This document shows positions 1 to 12,052 of a stretch of 64,000 bases of DNA, in pieces. Position numbers and translations under genes: made by a program. Origin of the DNA: Rallus limicola. Lineage: Eukaryota > Chordata > Aves > Gruiformes > Rallidae. How positions within the stretch are numbered: the stretch's first letter is position 1; each line of letters opens with the position of its first letter. Location: the NCBI GenBank assembly GCA_022605955.1, contig JAKCOZ010000003.1, positions 10,239,331 through 10,303,330 on the forward strand, read 5' to 3'. The notes below the pieces were generated by a model. The model was not told the DNA's origin. It worked only from the letters and a program-made list of their open reading frames with translations, and did no database searches.

Positions 1-1168
1 TTGAACTATTCCAAATTGCCTCCTTGGTTAACCTTAGGGAATAGAGATTCTGTGAAGTGCCTGGCATGACTGAGGCCTCTAGACATCACTGACATAAGTA
101 TTGTGTCTAGTCATGGGCCTGGAATGCCATTAGATAATGCAATGCTGAATCTTCATGTTTTCTTTCTTTCTTGCAGCTAGGACCAACTGGTACATGTAAA
201 GCTACGTGCCATCCTTCTACAGAAGGAAAATGTACCTGGTGCTGACATAATCAGACTGCATGTGTGAGATGTTGTGGATCTGGCATGTATTTCAGCAAGA
301 GAAATGGAGCATAATCCTGATTTATGCCTTACCCAGAGGCTGAGTTTATGCAGATCCCACTTAGGCTGTAGGAATATGGCTCTGGGGATTGTAGCCTTCC
401 AGAATTAGATATTCAAGCATTTTCTTTTTCTGCCACTTAATGTGATTTGGATCCTTCATGTCTTGCCTTCAATAATTTTTCTGGTGCCCCTCTTAATCAC
501 AAATGTAATTTAGCAAAATGAGCAGACACAAGCTGTCTGGGATGAGATTGCTTTTCTTGGGTAATTTACAGCTTTTGTTGTTGTTGTTGTTGTGGCTTGG
601 GTTTTGTTTTGGTTGCTTTTGTTTGATTTTGGTTTTGTTTTGTTTTTTGCTTGTTGTTTGGTTGGTTGGGTTGGGTTGGTTTTTTTTTTTCCCCTGGTCA
701 CTTGCTCTCTTACATTGCATCCTAGTATCTTAATCAGTGCCAAAGCTGGTTCTAACTTCTGGGGACTAAATCCCACAAGCTTGACGGTAGCAGTCCATAC
801 CACAGAGAGCAGGTGAGAAAGTCCCTGCAAACAGCAAGGCTGTGATACACTGAAGCTTTCAAGAGAGATTTCCTTGTTACCTCCTGGACCCCTTCACTTA
901 AGAGGCTTTCTTCCCGATTTCTGGATCAGGCAGGGGGAGGCAGGCTCTCCAGCTGGCCTTAGGGGGCGTGCATTAGCAGTTTCACCAGTAAATGGCTGAT
1001 GATGTTGCAAGTTAATGAAATCTTGGCATCAGGAAGCCCTTTTTATGATGAAGTAAGTGTGTGAGCAGGTAGAAAGTGCCTCAGTGAGTGGGATTTTCCT
1101 CTACATTGTAGTTTTGTGACACAAAATCCATCTGCTGCTGAAAAGCTGAGCTCTGCCTTTTCTTATAG
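1..1168 (+). other. ELP1: ELP1 intron (left edge of window)
   Basis: This non-coding stretch precedes the first ELP1 exon I can place. It holds a G/T-rich simple repeat around 575-690. I see no convincing earlier ELP1 exon here; the preceding exon probably lies to the left of the window. Confidence 0.6.
575..691. repeat. G/T-rich simple repeat
   Basis: About 115 bases made almost only of T and G, beginning as (TTG)n and decaying into TTTTGG/TTGGG mixtures and a T run. It is low-complexity sequence inside an ELP1 intron, and it generates the spurious Asn/Thr/Lys-rich open frames on the opposite strand. Confidence 0.85.
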
Positions 1169-1230
1169 GAAAACTAGCTGAACAGAGAAAGCATGCAGAG
1201 GCAGCCATACTGCTGGAGCAGTACACCCAG
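1169..1230 (+). CDS. ELP1: ELP1 exon a (62 bp)
   Basis: It encodes [20 protein letters not shown] after a split Gly codon. The acceptor is tcttatag and the donor gtaatg. It matches the human KLVEQRKHIDAA region. Confidence 0.93.
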
Positions 1231-4200
1231 GTAATGTAATCATGCTCTGTGTCCTCAGTCAGAGAGATGCACCATCTGTTTGCTCTATTCTTCTGGGCCA
1301 CATGTGACTCTGTGCATGCTGACAGCAGAAGTCTGTGCCAAGAGCTCTTGGGGAGAGCAGTGCAGGTGATGCAGTGAGCAGGATGGGAAGGATGGGAAGG
1401 AATGCTGTGTTTTTCCACTCCTGAAGCTGTCTCTGCATTGGTATGAAAAGCTTTTAAGGTTTTTTTTTTTGTCTTGGAGAGCTGAACCATGAGTAAGGAA
1501 GACAGAGTTCCAGAGGAATTTCCCCTCAGCATGGCAGAAGTAACCTAGTGCCCTGGGTTTGGCTGGGATAGGGTTAATTTTCACCCGAAGTTGGGATGGG
1601 ACACAGCCAGAACAGGTGGCCCAAACAAACCAGAGGAGGTATTATTCCATGCTATGTGACATCACGGTCAGTATAAAAGGGAGCTAATAGGGGAAGGGTG
1701 GTACAGCTCCAGGACATGTGGCTGAGTGGCATCCTTGCTTCATGATGGGTCTCAAGCGTTCAGTCTAAGTTGGACAGTGTTTTGATGAGAAGCTGCATTA
1801 TGTATAACCAGTTTTGTATGCTCATCTAAGTCCTGTTGTTACTCCCTTTCTGTGTGCTGTCCCAGTAAATTGCCCTCATGCCAATGACCCTGTGTCTCCC
1901 CATTTTTCTCCCCAGCCTACTAGGAGGTGGTATGGTTGGTGGTGAGCAAGTGGCTGCGTGGTGCTTAGCTGCTGGCTGGGGCTGGACCGTGACATATAGC
2001 TCAGGGCATTCTATATCAGCTCTTCAAAAAAACTGGCATGGTAGCATTTTCCTGTCCTGACTGTGATACTGTTGCATAGAAGTGCTTGTCCAAATAAGTG
2101 CTACTTGAATGTGTATTACTTGCAGCAGTAGCAGTACATGGTTGCTATTTTCTTCTAGAATGATGAAGAGGCTGTTCTCCTTCTCTTAGAAGGGGCTCTC
2201 TGGGAAGATGCTTTACGACTGGTAAGACATTTCAGAGCACAAGAACCAGAGTGAAAATTTTTCTTTAGAGTGCAAAAACAGAGGGATGGGATCTGAGTTA
2301 GATCCTTAAATAATACCTTGCTTCTGTTCTCTGATCTAGATTCACAAGTATGATAGACTGGATGTCTTGGAGACCAACTTCAAACCTGCTATTCTGGAAG
2401 GTGAATCTGTGCAAGAATCTGAGACTTCTCTGTGCTGTAGAGGCTGGAGGTCTTTACTGGGTCTGTGGGAATTCACAGGACTCCAGTAGTGGAAGCTGTG
2501 TGGAAGGATGCTTTGATCCTGCACCTAACAGGTGCTGCCCAGTTAGCTGCATTTGGCTCTGCTCAATGCATCTCAAAGCCCTCAGAGTCATGGGTTCATT
2601 TTAGTTTAGTCAAGGTCTGTTTGAGCTTTTCCAGACCTCATAGTCACAAACTACAAAGGGGTCTGTGTCTGCATGTCTGTGAACAAGCAGGACATTCCAC
2701 AGTACATATGGCAGCAGAGCTATGGACTAAAGAAAATGGATGGCTTTTATGAGTAGTTTTTGGGACAAAAAAACCAAATAGCTGTATTCTCCCATCCAGC
2801 AAGGACAGATCTGTGGGTTTTTTCCTTTTTTTGCTATGGGCAGTAGGCTTTACTGAGTTAAGGGATTATTTTTTTCCTTTAATTCATACCTAATTAATGT
2901 AAAGAGATCTGGCCAGAGAGCTTTCTGCTCTTCCTGTATCAGAAACAGACCCTTTCTCTAGAAAACACTTGTCTGGCAGGTTAATTCACTCCACATCTTG
3001 AGTGCAGCTTGTTTGGCGAGCTCGTGTGATAAGCTTTGAGTGCCTTGCCACTTGAGTCCTTTTGTGTGGTTTGCACTTGAGTTCTGAGCTTGTTTAAGGA
3101 TTGTAGGTTTTGTGTAAAAAAAAATGCTTCTCTGATTCCCTTGCCCAAACGTCTTTGTTGTGATTTTCTTATTGAGCAGCCCAGAAAAGTCAGTTGATCT
3201 TCATAGAGTCTCAGAAAACAGCGTTTCTTCGCCATAAGAGTCGCCTACAAGTGGTCCGAGAGCTGAAGGAGAAGGCTTGTGAGAGCCTGCAGGGTTGGTA
3301 CTGAAGTGCATCTGACTTTCTCCTGCATAAGCAACTGTGATCATCTTTCTCTTTGTGATCTCCATTTGCCAGGTGGAGCTACACTCTCCTCTAGCTCCAG
3401 CAGTATCTACTACAGCAGAACAGCATTCTTCTCAGCTCTTCCTCACACTGTACTTGGACTGTGATTGTTTGACCTTGCTCATTCTGTAAAGACAGCTTTC
3501 TTTTCAGTGTTTTCAGTGCCACAGCTTTCATGGCATCACAATGTACCTGAAAGCTCTTCAGAATGACACAGCATTGTTTCCCCAGTTCAGACAGTGCTCA
3601 GCCTGTCCTTTGTGACAGGTATCTGCTGGGCTCAGGCAGGCTTGGAAGCTTCCTGAAAGCGGAATGCTTTGTCCTGGTCCAGATTTGCTGCACTGAGATT
3701 GTCATCCTTCTAACTGTACTGTTTAATATCACAGTCCCCAACGGGGTAGTGAAGAGGTGCTCTTCTCACAACTGCTGTTTATCCTCGTGTGCTGGCTGAG
3801 AGGGGTTGAGAGGTGTAAGGCTCTGAAACACTGGCAGGTAGAATGAATCTCCAGCAAGCTACATAGAGTAACCAGACAGAAACCTTGGATTAACTGTGAC
3901 CTTTTCGTGCACTGTGGAAATTGTTAACATGTTTTGCAGATTATGAAATGCCAAATTGCCCGGGATTGGATCTTGTCTCTGAAACCAGCAGCGTTGTGAC
4001 AGCCAGTGACATGAACAGCAAATACTCACAGAGCAATTCAAGAATATCAGCGTGGGTATCTGCCTCCAAATTGGGTAGTGGCTACCGTGGCATCAGCATT
4101 TGGGAGGGCATCTTGCTCATACTTGGCATGTTCCTTCTCACAGCTGTGCATGCCTTGAAGCTGCTTTAATTACAGGCATCTTGTGGTTATTTTAACTCTT

Positions 4201-7200
4201 TTTGGGAGGGAAGAGGAGAAAATGCCAGAAGCTACTAGTGCAAAGGAACTCGGTGCCTAGCAGATGAGCTGTGAACACAGACTCTGTGCAGGAACCGGCT
4301 CTGTGGGCGTTGGGCATGCTGCCAGTGTAGCTGGCTGTAAGAAGCTTGACACAGAGTATGTGCAGGCCTCCTCAGAAAAACCCCCAGCTCGTATGAATGG
4401 CGCGTGCTCTTTGTCTTGCGTTTAGAGTGGGGGTTTTCGCTACTGAATTCCATACCGATGTCTTCCCACAGCAGGCGTCGGTGTTGCTTCTGAGTGCTCC
4501 CAAGCATGTGAGCTGCAGTGTGGGGTGGAGTGTGCTAGAGGCTGGTGCGGTCTGTGGGACCACTTCTGAGTTCCTTAGCTTAAAAAATACAGTTGTGGGT
4601 AGTGTTGACTTTTTAGGGTACATTCTGTGGCCCGGATGAAAGAACGTAACCAATGTATTCAGCATACCTGTGTCAGAGCACTGATCCCTTGGGGACATGA
4701 TGCAACTGGTACTGGCCTATGATTAGAAGTGGCTTTCTTGTGATAAAAGGCTGAAACTGAGCTGGTTAGTGCACAGCTTGTAGAGACAGCAGAAATTAAA
4801 ATGTGCACAGGCAAGCAGAGACCCTGGCATCCAGACTGTTTTAAGTGGAGCTCAGCTTTGCCAGAGAGTGACTCCTGCCAAACAATTTACCTTACTCCTT
4901 GTTTAGAGCAATGCTTTAACCTTGCTGGAGCGCAGAGCAGTCCTTTTTGTAGCATAAGAACAGCCTGACTACTCACTAGTGTTTCAGACCACGAAGGGTA
5001 CTGGTTGAGGAGCACTGAAAATACTGACACAGAGATGCATAAGCTTACATGCAGTCCCCTCCTCTGGAGAGCAGGGACTTGAGTAACAGGTTTCATGGAC
5101 GTGGCTGGTGTTCTGTCAGCCTTTACAGCTCACCCTGTTGTGCCCACTGTGATTAAGCATCCTCCCTTCCAGGCGGTCCTCAAAGAACCGGCGAAAGGCT
5201 GAGCGCAAGAGATACAGCTTGAAGGAGGGGAGTCCCTTTGAAGACATGGCCCTTCTGGAAGCCCTAGGAGAAAATGTTCGTGCTGTTGAGACTGTGAAGG
5301 GTAGGACACTCTCAGTGATCTTAATCCACTCCACAGCTTGTGAGGATGGCTGAGGCTGTGTGGCCTTTCTTGTTAATGGGTATGCTGGGGAGTAGCTGTC
5401 TGGTCCGTAAGACCATCTGTGTGAGCTCTCCACATTTCAAGTTTGGGAGCAGAGGAGTGAGGCCATGTCAGTGCCATGACAGATTTCTCACCTGTGTACT
5501 CAGGCACTGTAGGGGCTGGGTAGGGACAGAACCAGTTCTGATTTGCTGCTCACCTTCCTGTGCCCTGAAACAGCTGTTTATTTAGCATTCCTGTGTTAAT
5601 TGCTATGCTGTTCCCTCTTGCAGGAGACGTACACATCCTTCTGAAGCAGCTTGTGCTGTTTGGTTATGATGAGCAAGCTGAGGCACTGCAGAAAGTCCTG
5701 GAAGAAGTTTTGCAGTTGATGGAGACCTCAATCCCAGAAATCTGGACTCCAGACCTGCAGCAGAGCTCTGTCAACCCGGTCTGTGCTCATCCCCAATTAC
5801 CCATCATGCCCATTGTCCAGCACCAAGTATTTAGCAGTATTTTGCATTCTTCAGCAGAGAGTCTGGAATCCTTCCCCAGCTTTCCAGATCCTGTGTAGGG
5901 GTCAGATAGACATTCTGTGCAGTACCTGCCAAGTCAGTGCACTTCAGATGTATACGACAGGTTGTAACCTGCTCTGTCCCTTGAACTGAATGCCATGTTG
6001 GACATGATGAGGTCTTGTAAGGCTGGTGTTACTTTGTCCTAGTATTCACTTCATAAGCTCTGCCTTAAGCAGTTTATAGAAGGTAGGAACACTGCTTTCT
6101 TTTTTAGGCCTGATTGTTGAAGTGTTAGCATAGCTTTTATGTATGGGATAGCAGTTCTCAGACCTACTGCTGCGGAGTGGAAAGCAACCAGACTGGCAAA
6201 CTCAGTCTGAACTGGTGTATCATAAGGAGCATATTACAAAAAAAGGGTTATGTTAGGCCTCTGAGCTTCAACTTAATGCAGAATAATGGAACTACACATA
6301 GTTCTGTTCCAAACTAGAAGTCCTAATTTCTAATAGGTAGTTTCCGAGCATTCATGGTGAACAGAAGATACTCCCCAGGATCTTCTCCCCAGCTACTGAC
6401 TAGCAAGGCTCTAAGGACAGATTAAAACTGTTCTGTGTCAGGGAGCTGAGATTCTCAAATGAATGTTAAATATGGCTGGCACTGTAATGACAGCAGTCCT
6501 GCCAAGACATGACACTTAGAGTGCTATGAAGAAGTAGGTGCTTGGATAAGGATTGCATGTCCTGAGAAGCTGTCCAAAAGCAGCTCTCTCTTTCTGCTTC
6601 CCTAATCACTTTTCTGAGACATTACTGGGCTTTGATCACATATCTCTGGTCACTTTGTACTCTGAGGTCTCCTGCAGGCAGCTTTTGGAGATTAACAGCA
6701 GAGTTTACTTTGTAGGTATCCCTAGACTTAGCCTTGCTTTGTGCAGGTTGAAACATGGGTGTTGCTTCTTCATACAGGTCCTGGGACCCAATTCAACTGC
6801 AAATAGCATTATGGCTGCCTACCAGCAGAAGAGGATGGTGACTCCTGCTGTACAAGGTTAGTTGAGGCTCTGAGTCAGGCATCGGTGTGAGAGGTCAGTG
6901 AGGTCAGTGGGCTTTGTGGCTCTCCAAGCACTGCTGTCTGCCAACAGCTGTAGCATTTACGCAGTTGTAGAAGCTCCTCACATTTCTCTATGGTGTACCC
7001 TTCTCCTGCCTTGTGGCAGGTGAGCAACCTCCTTAAATAAGGTTTTATTTTCTTTTAAGTCCTGTGCTAAAACTACTGTCTGTATTGTGTTGGTGAGTTC
7101 TCTGTGTGTGTAGTGTCTGTCCGCTTAAGGGATTGAAGTCTGGTATCTAAGGGAATGTGTGAGTACTGTGGTTTAACCCCAGCCAGCACCCAAGGTCCCT

Positions 7201-8511
7201 TCCAACCCATAACATTCTGTAAGCCCCACACAGCATCCCCACTCACTCCCCCTGTAGGATAGGGGAGAGAATTAGAAGGGTAAAAGTGAGAAAACTCAGG
7301 GGTTGAGATTAATAATTGAAATAAAATAGTATTGCTAGTAATAAATTTTAATAAAGAGTAATGAAAAGGAAAACAACTGAAAAAAAAACCAACCAACACC
7401 ACAGGAAAAGCAAGTGATGCAAATGATAAACATTGCTCACCACCCCCTAACCAGTGCCCAGCCAGTCCACAAACAGCAATCACTGCCCTCCAATCAACTC
7501 CTCCCAGCTTTATGTGCTGAGTGTGATGACATATGCAATGGAATTTCCCTCGGTCAGTTTGGGACAGCTGTCCCAGCTGTGCCTCCTCCCAGCTTCTTGG
7601 GTGCCCCCCCACCTGCTCGTGGTGGGGCAGTAGGGGAAGCTGAAAGGTCCTTGCCTTTGCATTCCCTAGCAACAACCGGAACATCCCTGTGTTATGAACA
7701 GATTGTTCTCATCCCAAATCCAAAATTTACCATTAGTACCAACTAATACCCACCCGCTGCTAGGGAGAAAATAAACTCCAACCAAAACCAGGACAGTGAG
7801 ATAATTTCACTCATGACTTACCCACTATATTTTTCTGTCTGGCTTTGGCAACAAGGCCAGGCTCTTGAGCAGGCCAGTCTGCAGTTTGTCATGGTGCTTG
7901 GCCGTCTTGGAAGTCCCTACAGCTAATACAGACTCAGGGCTGAGAGACCCAGCAAGGGTTGATCCCACCTTCCCTCCATCTTCCCTGTTTTCCACTCGTC
8001 TTACAGTCTCTTTACCTACTAGTTCTGGAATTGCCTCAGAGACTCCTCTAATGAACCTCTAGGTGCAACCTGTCTATTGCAACTTGCCAGGACTGGCTAC
8101 AGAGAAAACCTTGTGCCTCTGAAGGGCCAGCTGGCTGTTGTGTGGCATCCCAGTTATGGGTGAACAAACACCCTTGTATTTTCTGACTTAGATTCTTGCC
8201 TTCTTGTTCCAGCACTTCATGGAAGAGGGGACTTAATTTGCCCCAGAGATTTATTCCTGTGAGCAGTTCTTTTGGGGGGAGTTTTCCGTGAAGTTTGATG
8301 AGTGGCTAAAGGGAAATGCCATGTATCAGAGACATCTCAGCATCCTTTGATGTCAGGAAAAGTAAACAAAATAGTTGACAGCTCCTGAAGAAACCATCTT
8401 GCTGTTACAGTCTGTTCTGACACTTGTCCTGTTTGCCTTTCAGATCCAGAATTACTTATTCCACCAAAACTCAATAAAAATCTACAGTGGAAGCTGCATC
8501 TTCTCCAGTAA
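1169..8511 (+). CDS. ELP1: ELP1, C-terminal part (nine coding exons)
   Basis: ELP1 (IKBKAP/IKAP) is the scaffold of the six-subunit Elongator complex, which modifies wobble uridines of cytoplasmic tRNAs. The window holds the last 279 codons in nine exons: 1169-1230, 2159-2221, 2340-2400, 3180-3293, 3940-4051, 5173-5300, 5624-5778, 6778-6856 and 8444-8511. All junctions are GT-AG and the phases close. Conserved landmarks seen are [33 protein letters not shown], the basic stretch [19 protein letters not shown], and [11 protein letters not shown] before the IPPKL tail. This is the C-terminal helical region that dimerises ELP1; the basic stretch matches the region implicated in tRNA binding or nuclear localisation. 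The 5' part is outside the window. An actin-like gene follows 3', as in mammals. Confidence 0.97.
1549..1994 (+). mobile_element. Solo LTR, family B (446 bp)
   Basis: An LTR fragment starting TGCCCTGGGTTTGGCTGGGA and ending GGCTGGGGCTGGACCGTGACA, with a TATA-like gtataaaagg at 1671-1680. Related copies lie at 7164-7795 and 37700-38266 (opposite strand) and 11722-12052. I recognise it as an endogenous-retrovirus LTR common in birds. No clear target-site duplication is visible, so the ends are approximate. It lies in an ELP1 intron in the same orientation as the gene. Confidence 0.75.
2159..2221 (+). CDS. ELP1: ELP1 exon b (63 bp)
   Basis: It encodes [21 protein letters not shown] in phase 0-0. 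The acceptor is tcttctag and the donor gtaaga. Confidence 0.96.
2340..2400 (+). CDS. ELP1: ELP1 exon c (61 bp)
   Basis: It encodes [20 protein letters not shown] and ends in phase 1. The acceptor is tgatctag and the donor gtgaat. Confidence 0.96.
3180..3293 (+). CDS. ELP1: ELP1 exon d (114 bp)
   Basis: It encodes [12 protein letters not shown], then [16 protein letters not shown], and is phase 1 at both ends. The acceptor is attgagcag and the donor gttggt. It aligns with human SRHKKRLLVVRELKEQA. Confidence 0.94.
3940..4051 (+). CDS. ELP1: ELP1 exon e (112 bp)
   Basis: It encodes the acidic/Ser-rich segment [20 protein letters not shown] and ends in phase 2 within the Ala of ISARSSKNRR. The acceptor is gttttgcag and the donor gtgggt. 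Confidence 0.94.
5173..5300 (+). CDS. ELP1: ELP1 exon f (128 bp), basic region
   Basis: It encodes [20 protein letters not shown] and then [14 protein letters not shown], in phase 2 to 1. The strongly basic [10 protein letters not shown] motif is conserved with human [10 protein letters not shown]. The acceptor is cttccag and the donor gtagga. Confidence 0.95.
5624..5778 (+). CDS. ELP1: ELP1 exon g (155 bp)
   Basis: It encodes [20 protein letters not shown] through [17 protein letters not shown] and ends in phase 0. The acceptor is ctcttgcag and the donor gtctgt. Confidence 0.94.
6778..6856 (+). CDS. ELP1: ELP1 exon h (79 bp)
   Basis: It encodes [19 protein letters not shown] and ends in phase 1. 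The acceptor is tcatacag and the donor gttagt. Confidence 0.95.
7164..7795 (-). mobile_element. Solo LTR, family B (632 bp) with 5-bp TSD
   Basis: Read on the minus strand, it begins TGTCCTGGTTTTGGTTGGAG and ends GGGTTAAACCACAGTA. It is flanked by an exact 5-bp direct repeat, gtgag, at 7159-7163 and 7796-7800. One end of the canonical TG...CA is mutated to TA. A 5-bp duplication and the lack of internal retroviral sequence indicate a solo LTR. It sits in the last ELP1 intron, antisense to the gene. Confidence 0.85.
8444..8511 (+). CDS. ELP1: ELP1 terminal coding exon (68 bp)
   Basis: It encodes [20 protein letters not shown] plus LQ and a TAA stop at 8509-8511, matching the human C-terminus [20 protein letters not shown]. 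The acceptor is gcctttcag. The 3'UTR follows; an ATTAAA at 9514-9519 is one weak candidate for its polyadenylation signal. Confidence 0.95.
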
Positions 8512-10200
8512 CTAGAAGCCAAGGAATCCCAGTGGGCTCCAAACTGTAACTTTTCATATAATTTAATTACATCTTTACAGAAACCATTGTTGTCCTGGTG
8601 CTTCCGATAGACTGTTCTTAGGGCTGTGCAAGTGAAGGGTCCCTCCACCTGTGGAGAATGTGACCACACAACGTCATTCTGCTGGGGACAGCCACTCACC
8701 TCCCACAGCAGAGGTGGTTTGTGAGGTTAGGGAGTAAGAGGCAGGGCAGCTCCAAATGCTGCTGCTTGAATCCAGCACCTGCCACCACTGTTCCCTCCCT
8801 TCTGGATGAATCGGCCCCACCTGTGTTGGACAGGCTCTTTTCTCTGCCATCTCTCCCTCCTGGCGATGGTGCCTGACATGATGGCATGTCAGATTTTAAG
8901 CTATTTAACCCAGTTCAGAGAGCTCATCATTAAGTTTGTACCAGTAGCAAACTGTTACAGTTGCCAGACAAATGGGTTGTGTTTTCTGTGTTGAAGCTCA
9001 CAGTAGGAATGCGATTTTCATCAGGATCGCTTCATTACATCAGAGTGAAGCCTGCAGTTACCAGCAGCCATTACCTGTCCTGAAAGTGTGCCCATCTACA
9101 CCAGGGAGATCTTGGGTAGGAAATACTACAGGTGGGGACGGAGGGGCATCAGTGTGACATGCTGCTGGTAATACTGCTCTGATTATCCAGGTTCCAAGGT
9201 CTGTCACTGACAGATCAGCCACTGGACCCTGACTGTGCTCTGAGAACTGTTTCAGATGGAAACTGATCTAATCTTAGAGCTGGGCATTGCCCCTCTGGGA
9301 ATTGCACCCAAGAGGCTGAAAGCACCAGTATCTGCTTAACTTTTGCAGACATTGTGGATGGAGATCTGCAAGGAGAAACAGCTGAGGGAGGAGTCTTATG
9401 GTGGCAGGATGCCCCTTTTTTCACTGCAGAATGAACAGATGGTTTCCACACAGAGCTTTGAAGGCCATGATGCCTGGCATGAGACCTTTGGCTTCACTAC
9501 CTGTGGAATGAGTATTAAAGCTAAGACTCAAAATATGCTAATGAGCTAAAAGGAGTATGGAACTAAACCTGTCTGACTAAAACCATGTTCAGTGTCACCC
9601 CTGCAATGCAAGGGCCAAGGCTGATGTACAAAGGGTACTGATGAAATTACCCCTGTGGGGCCAGGGGAAGCGGGTGATAGAAGAAGCTGAAGACCCATAA
9701 GGTAGTCAACAGGCTGTGCTCCTCAACCCAAGAGAGGGGCACCATCTTGGTAAGCACTGGATTTCACCCTTTGGGTGAGAATAGCCAGGGCAGTGTTTTG
9801 CTAGCACTCTTAGGTATAATCCTGCATCAGTGCTATGGCAGCAAGTGCATTTACCAGCAGCAATTCTGAGCTCTGGGTATCTGCTGCTGCAGTCAACTTC
9901 CCTTTACTTTCAACTTTGCAGAACTCTCTGGGTCGAAGTCCTTCTGGGGCTCTGACAGCAGATGTCGACTGATATGTGGTTATAGGTACAATCCTTACAC
10001 ACAAACTGTTGGTCGAGTCTGGGACTAACATTAGCCCCAGCCCCACCCGGGCTCTTCTCTGCGGTGCTCAGAAAGCTGGGGGGATCCTTTCTGAACCTTG
10101 TGACTCAACAGGAGGCCCTCCCCCAGCCGCACATCCGGCTCCCGCCCTTTACACGACACCCCAGAGTACCGCGATCTGGCTTGAGAAGTGACAGCAGCAG
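8512..10200 (+). other. ELP1 3'UTR and intergenic DNA
   Basis: No coding exon is seen. The proximal part must be ELP1 3'UTR, but I found no canonical AATAAA, only ATTAAA at 9514-9519. The rest looks like unremarkable single-copy sequence. Confidence 0.45.
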
Positions 10201-10560
10201 TCCTGAGAGCAGAGGAAGGGGAGGGCCTCTGCAGGAGAGGCTGGGAACCCTTCCAGCCCGCCTCTCCCGCAGCCGTTTTTGGCCGGGCAGCTGCCGTGCT
10301 CAACGCGCCGCCTCAGCTGGGCGCCGTGGAAAAATGCCGTCGGAGAGGCGGCGCTTCCTGCCTGCGGGCAATGACACAGCAAAGGGCCGCTTCCTGCGGC
10401 GCGGCCTGGGACGGGGCCGCGCGTCCTCCCTCTCCTGAGAACCTGGAAGATCCTCCGGGGAAGGGGAAAGGGGGTGGTGAGGGACCCTGCGGTCACTCGG
10501 GGTATGGCGCGCTCTGGCCCCACAGCTGAAATGCGACACTGACACCGCTAATTCCTGGCG
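10200..10560. promoter_or_regulatory. Small orphan CpG-rich patch
   Basis: GC and CpG content rise sharply here, with runs such as gcggcgcggcctgggac and gggccgcgcgtcc, against AT-rich flanks. The overlapping long open frames on both strands are what GC-rich DNA gives by chance. It could be the promoter of an unseen transcript or an enhancer. I see no adjoining coding exon. Confidence 0.4.
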
Positions 10561-10929
10561 TTCCTCTCACTTACAGCAGGAAGCGCTGAGGCCCTGCACA
10601 GCGTCATCTGTTGTCCAGAAAGAGATCCTCTGTTTAAAGAAGCTAAGGAAAGGCAGAACTACTGCTAGCTTTTACTGGGGATTACTCCTGCTTGTGCTTA
10701 CTTTAATGCACGGGGGGGTGCTTCTGCTTTGCCATCTTGCTGATGGTCAAAGCTGCAGATGCGCTGGGATTTGACATGTTTCCCTGTACTCCCATAAAGG
10801 TAAAATCACTTTAAATCTGACATCCAGGTGGAAGATCACTTTTCCAAATCATGGGTGTGGCAATTCATCACTGAACTCCACTGTCTCCCTCTACTCCTCT
10901 CCCTCCTGAGCGAACTTTGACTAAGGAAT

Positions 10930-11225
10930 CACTCAGAATCACAAGGTTGTAAAAGGCCTTTAAGATCATCACGTCCAACTGTTCCTGTCCCATGCTAAGC
11001 CATATCCATAAGTACCTCATCTACCCATCTTTTAAACACATCCAGGGATGGTGACTCAACCCCCTCCCTGGGCAGCCTGTTCCAGGCCCTGACAACTCTT
11101 TCAGTGGAAATTCTTTCCTAACATCTAATCTGAACCTGGCACAGCTTTGTGCTATACCTTGTCCTATCTCCTGTCACCTGGCTGAAGAGACCATCACCCA
11201 CCTCTCTACAACCTCCTGTCAGGTG
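10930..11225 (-). mobile_element. CR1 retrotransposon 3' fragment
   Basis: The minus-strand reading carries the CR1 3'-end signature: rc of aaggcctttaagatcatcacgtccaac at its 3' end and rc of ctgggcagcctgttccag internally. It is 5'-truncated and moderately diverged, typical of avian CR1. Confidence 0.85.
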
Positions 11226-11299
11226 CAGTTATCAGGAACTGAAGTAAGCCACTGCCCTGGGGCAGCTGGAGAAGAGCTCAAGGCTCCCACTAAGAATAA

Positions 11300-11721
11300 G
11301 AATGAAGGACCAACAGAAACAACTCAAGATGAATTGACTGAAACCTCCATCCCTCTCTTCCCCTGAGCTGCTTCAGGAGCTGGGGGAGGGGACTCATGAA
11401 TAAGGTTGAGCCTGGAAAGAAGGAAGGGGTGGGGGGAGATGTTTTGAGATTTGGTTTTATTTCTCATTACCCAACTCTGGTTTCACTGGATATTTGTGAG
11501 GTGGGGGTGCATGGGTGTAGGTGTGTGTAATAAATTAGATGAATTTTATTCCGTGTTGAGTCTGTTTTGCCCATGGCACTAATTGCAGAAGGATCTCTCC
11601 CTGTCCTTACCTTGACTCCTAAGCCTCTCAATATACATTTTCTCCTCTGACTAGCTGGAAAGGGTAGTGATAGAGCGACTTTGGTGGGCATCTGGCCTCC
11701 AGCTAGGGTCAAATCACCACA
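11300..11721 (+). mobile_element. LTR family A, 3' part
   Basis: This shares with 43093-44165 and 46345-46822 the run agatttggttttatttctc, the ctctccctgtccttacct motif and the terminal ttggtgggcatctgg...gggtcaaatcaccaca. The 5' portion is missing. It abuts a family B LTR fragment with no spacer. Confidence 0.75.
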
Positions 11722-12052
11722 CTGAAACTAACAAAAGAGGGTATTCCATACCAAATACATCATGCTCAGCATAAGAAAGGTGGGTGGTGTAGGAGCATAT
11801 GGCTCCAGGACATGTGGCATGGGGTTGTTCTAGCTCCAGGATGGCTCTGAGCTGTACAGTTCAATGTGAAACTGCACTGTGTATCACCAGTTTTGTGTAT
11901 TTTGCTATAAACTCCTGTCACTGTTACTGCTCTCTGCTCTTCCAGTAACCCGTTCTTAGCCCTTTTATTTTTAATCCTGCCCCTTTTCCCCTGTCACAGG
12001 GGAAGTGAGTGAGCAGTTGCCTGGTGCTCAGGGTTGGGGCTAAACTGCAGCA
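11722..12052 (+). mobile_element. LTR family B, 5'-truncated
   Basis: The stretch gggtattccataccaaatac near the start and gtgagtgagcagttgcctgg near the end match the family B LTRs at 1549 and 37700. The 5' end is lost exactly at the join with the family A fragment. Confidence 0.7.

Noticed and set aside
175..199. Possible preceding ELP1 exon (ctaggaccaactggtacat after cttgcag)
   Set aside because: The reading LGPTGT only loosely resembles human LGRTLAG, it is very short, and it does not splice in phase to the Gly codon completed at 1169.
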